The notes beneath the pieces were generated by a model, which saw only the letters and a list, made by a program, of their open reading frames with translations, searched no databases and was not told where the DNA came from. A stretch of 6,294 nt of DNA from assembly GCA_018061705.1 (NCBI GenBank), contig JAGOTO010000026.1, positions 1 to 6,294 of the forward strand, given 5' to 3'. Of the stretch, positions 6,195 to 6,294 are shown piece by piece; positions within the stretch are counted from its first letter, which is position 1; each line of letters begins with the position of its first letter. This DNA comes from Candidatus Saccharimonadota bacterium (GTDB lineage: Bacteria > Patescibacteria > Saccharimonadia > Saccharimonadales > UBA4665). Made by a program: the position numbers and the translations under genes.

Positions 6195-6229
6195 ACATAC
6201 ATAGTATATAAAAAGTAGGTTTCCGTCAA
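6195..6229 (-). promoter_or_regulatory. Antitoxin-toxin-prmC promoter, probably leaderless, with small dyad
   Basis: On the minus strand TTGACG (6229-6224, five of six) is followed after 17 bases by TACTAT (6206-6201, four of six); an overlapping TATACT (6208-6203, five of six) gives a 15-base spacer. Six or eight bases then lead straight to the ATG at 6194, so transcription should begin at or very near the start codon. The inverted repeat ATAC-TAT-GTAT (6207-6197) lies over the -10, a natural place for autorepression by the ribbon-helix-helix antitoxin. The promoter is well placed; the operator call is tentative. Confidence 0.62.
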
Positions 6230-6265
6230 CAACATTTGCTTTTAATAGAAAATATGTAAAAACTA

Positions 6266-6294
6266 TTGACAAATCCAGAGAGAGAGAGTATTAT
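6266..6294 (+). promoter_or_regulatory. Strong rightward promoter leaving the window
   Basis: A perfect -35 TTGACA (6266-6271) and a five-of-six -10 TATTAT (6289-6294) are separated by exactly 17 bases. An AT-rich stretch (about 6236-6265) precedes the -35 and could act as an UP element. The promoter is divergent from the antitoxin promoter and must drive a gene beyond the right edge, which cannot be seen. The spacer is largely an AG dinucleotide repeat. Confidence 0.7.
6277..6288 (+). repeat. (AG)6 microsatellite inside a promoter spacer
   Basis: Six uninterrupted AG units occupy the 12 bases immediately before the TATTAT -10 and lie wholly inside the 17-base spacer after TTGACA. Gain or loss of one unit would change the spacer to 19 or 15 bases, which in sigma-70 promoters strongly lowers activity. 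The repeat itself is certain; its role is inferred. Confidence 0.85.

Overview
This window is 6,294 bases of dense bacterial DNA, about half G+C by eye, with eight genes, short gaps and no RNA genes, insertion sequences or CRISPR arrays. The compact layout and the protein styles (a long-tailed signal peptidase, a membrane-anchored HtrA, a PrmC with an NLPY motif) suggest a Patescibacteria/CPR genome, most likely Saccharibacteria (TM7). That placement is an inference; no marker gene here proves it. TGA is used as a true stop at the expected ends of parA, lepB and prmC, so the recoded TGA=Gly code of Gracilibacteria/Absconditabacteria does not apply.

Layout. Left, plus strand: parA (42-803) and parB (924-1787), the chromosome segregation pair. 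They are separated by a 120-base gap holding three direct copies of GGA(G/A)TGGT. Centre: lepB (signal peptidase I) on the minus strand, convergent with parB and divergent from an unrecognised multi-pass membrane protein (2693-3445). That protein is followed by a membrane-tethered HtrA/DegP-type protease (3505-4770). Right, minus strand: an apparent antitoxin-toxin-prmC operon, read from 6194 down to 4807. In it a RelB/DinJ-like antitoxin and a YafQ/RelE-like mRNA interferase precede the release-factor methyltransferase gene prmC, which overlaps the toxin by 8 bases.

How the genes fit together. ParA/ParB act on DNA segregation. LepB, the membrane protein and HtrA form an envelope cluster for export and protein quality control. 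The right-hand operon links a ribosome-dependent mRNA cleaver with the enzyme that activates translation release factors.

Most interesting signals. (1) At the right edge a near-consensus promoter points out of the window, and its 17-base spacer contains an (AG)6 microsatellite, the layout of a phase-variable promoter. (2) lepB and the antitoxin both have promoters placed so that transcription should begin at or next to the start codon with no Shine-Dalgarno, which suggests leaderless mRNAs. The other plus-strand genes have clear Shine-Dalgarno sites. (3) The toxin-prmC overlap. (4) The repeats between parA and parB, with no recognisable parS. All proposed regulation is inferred from sequence only.
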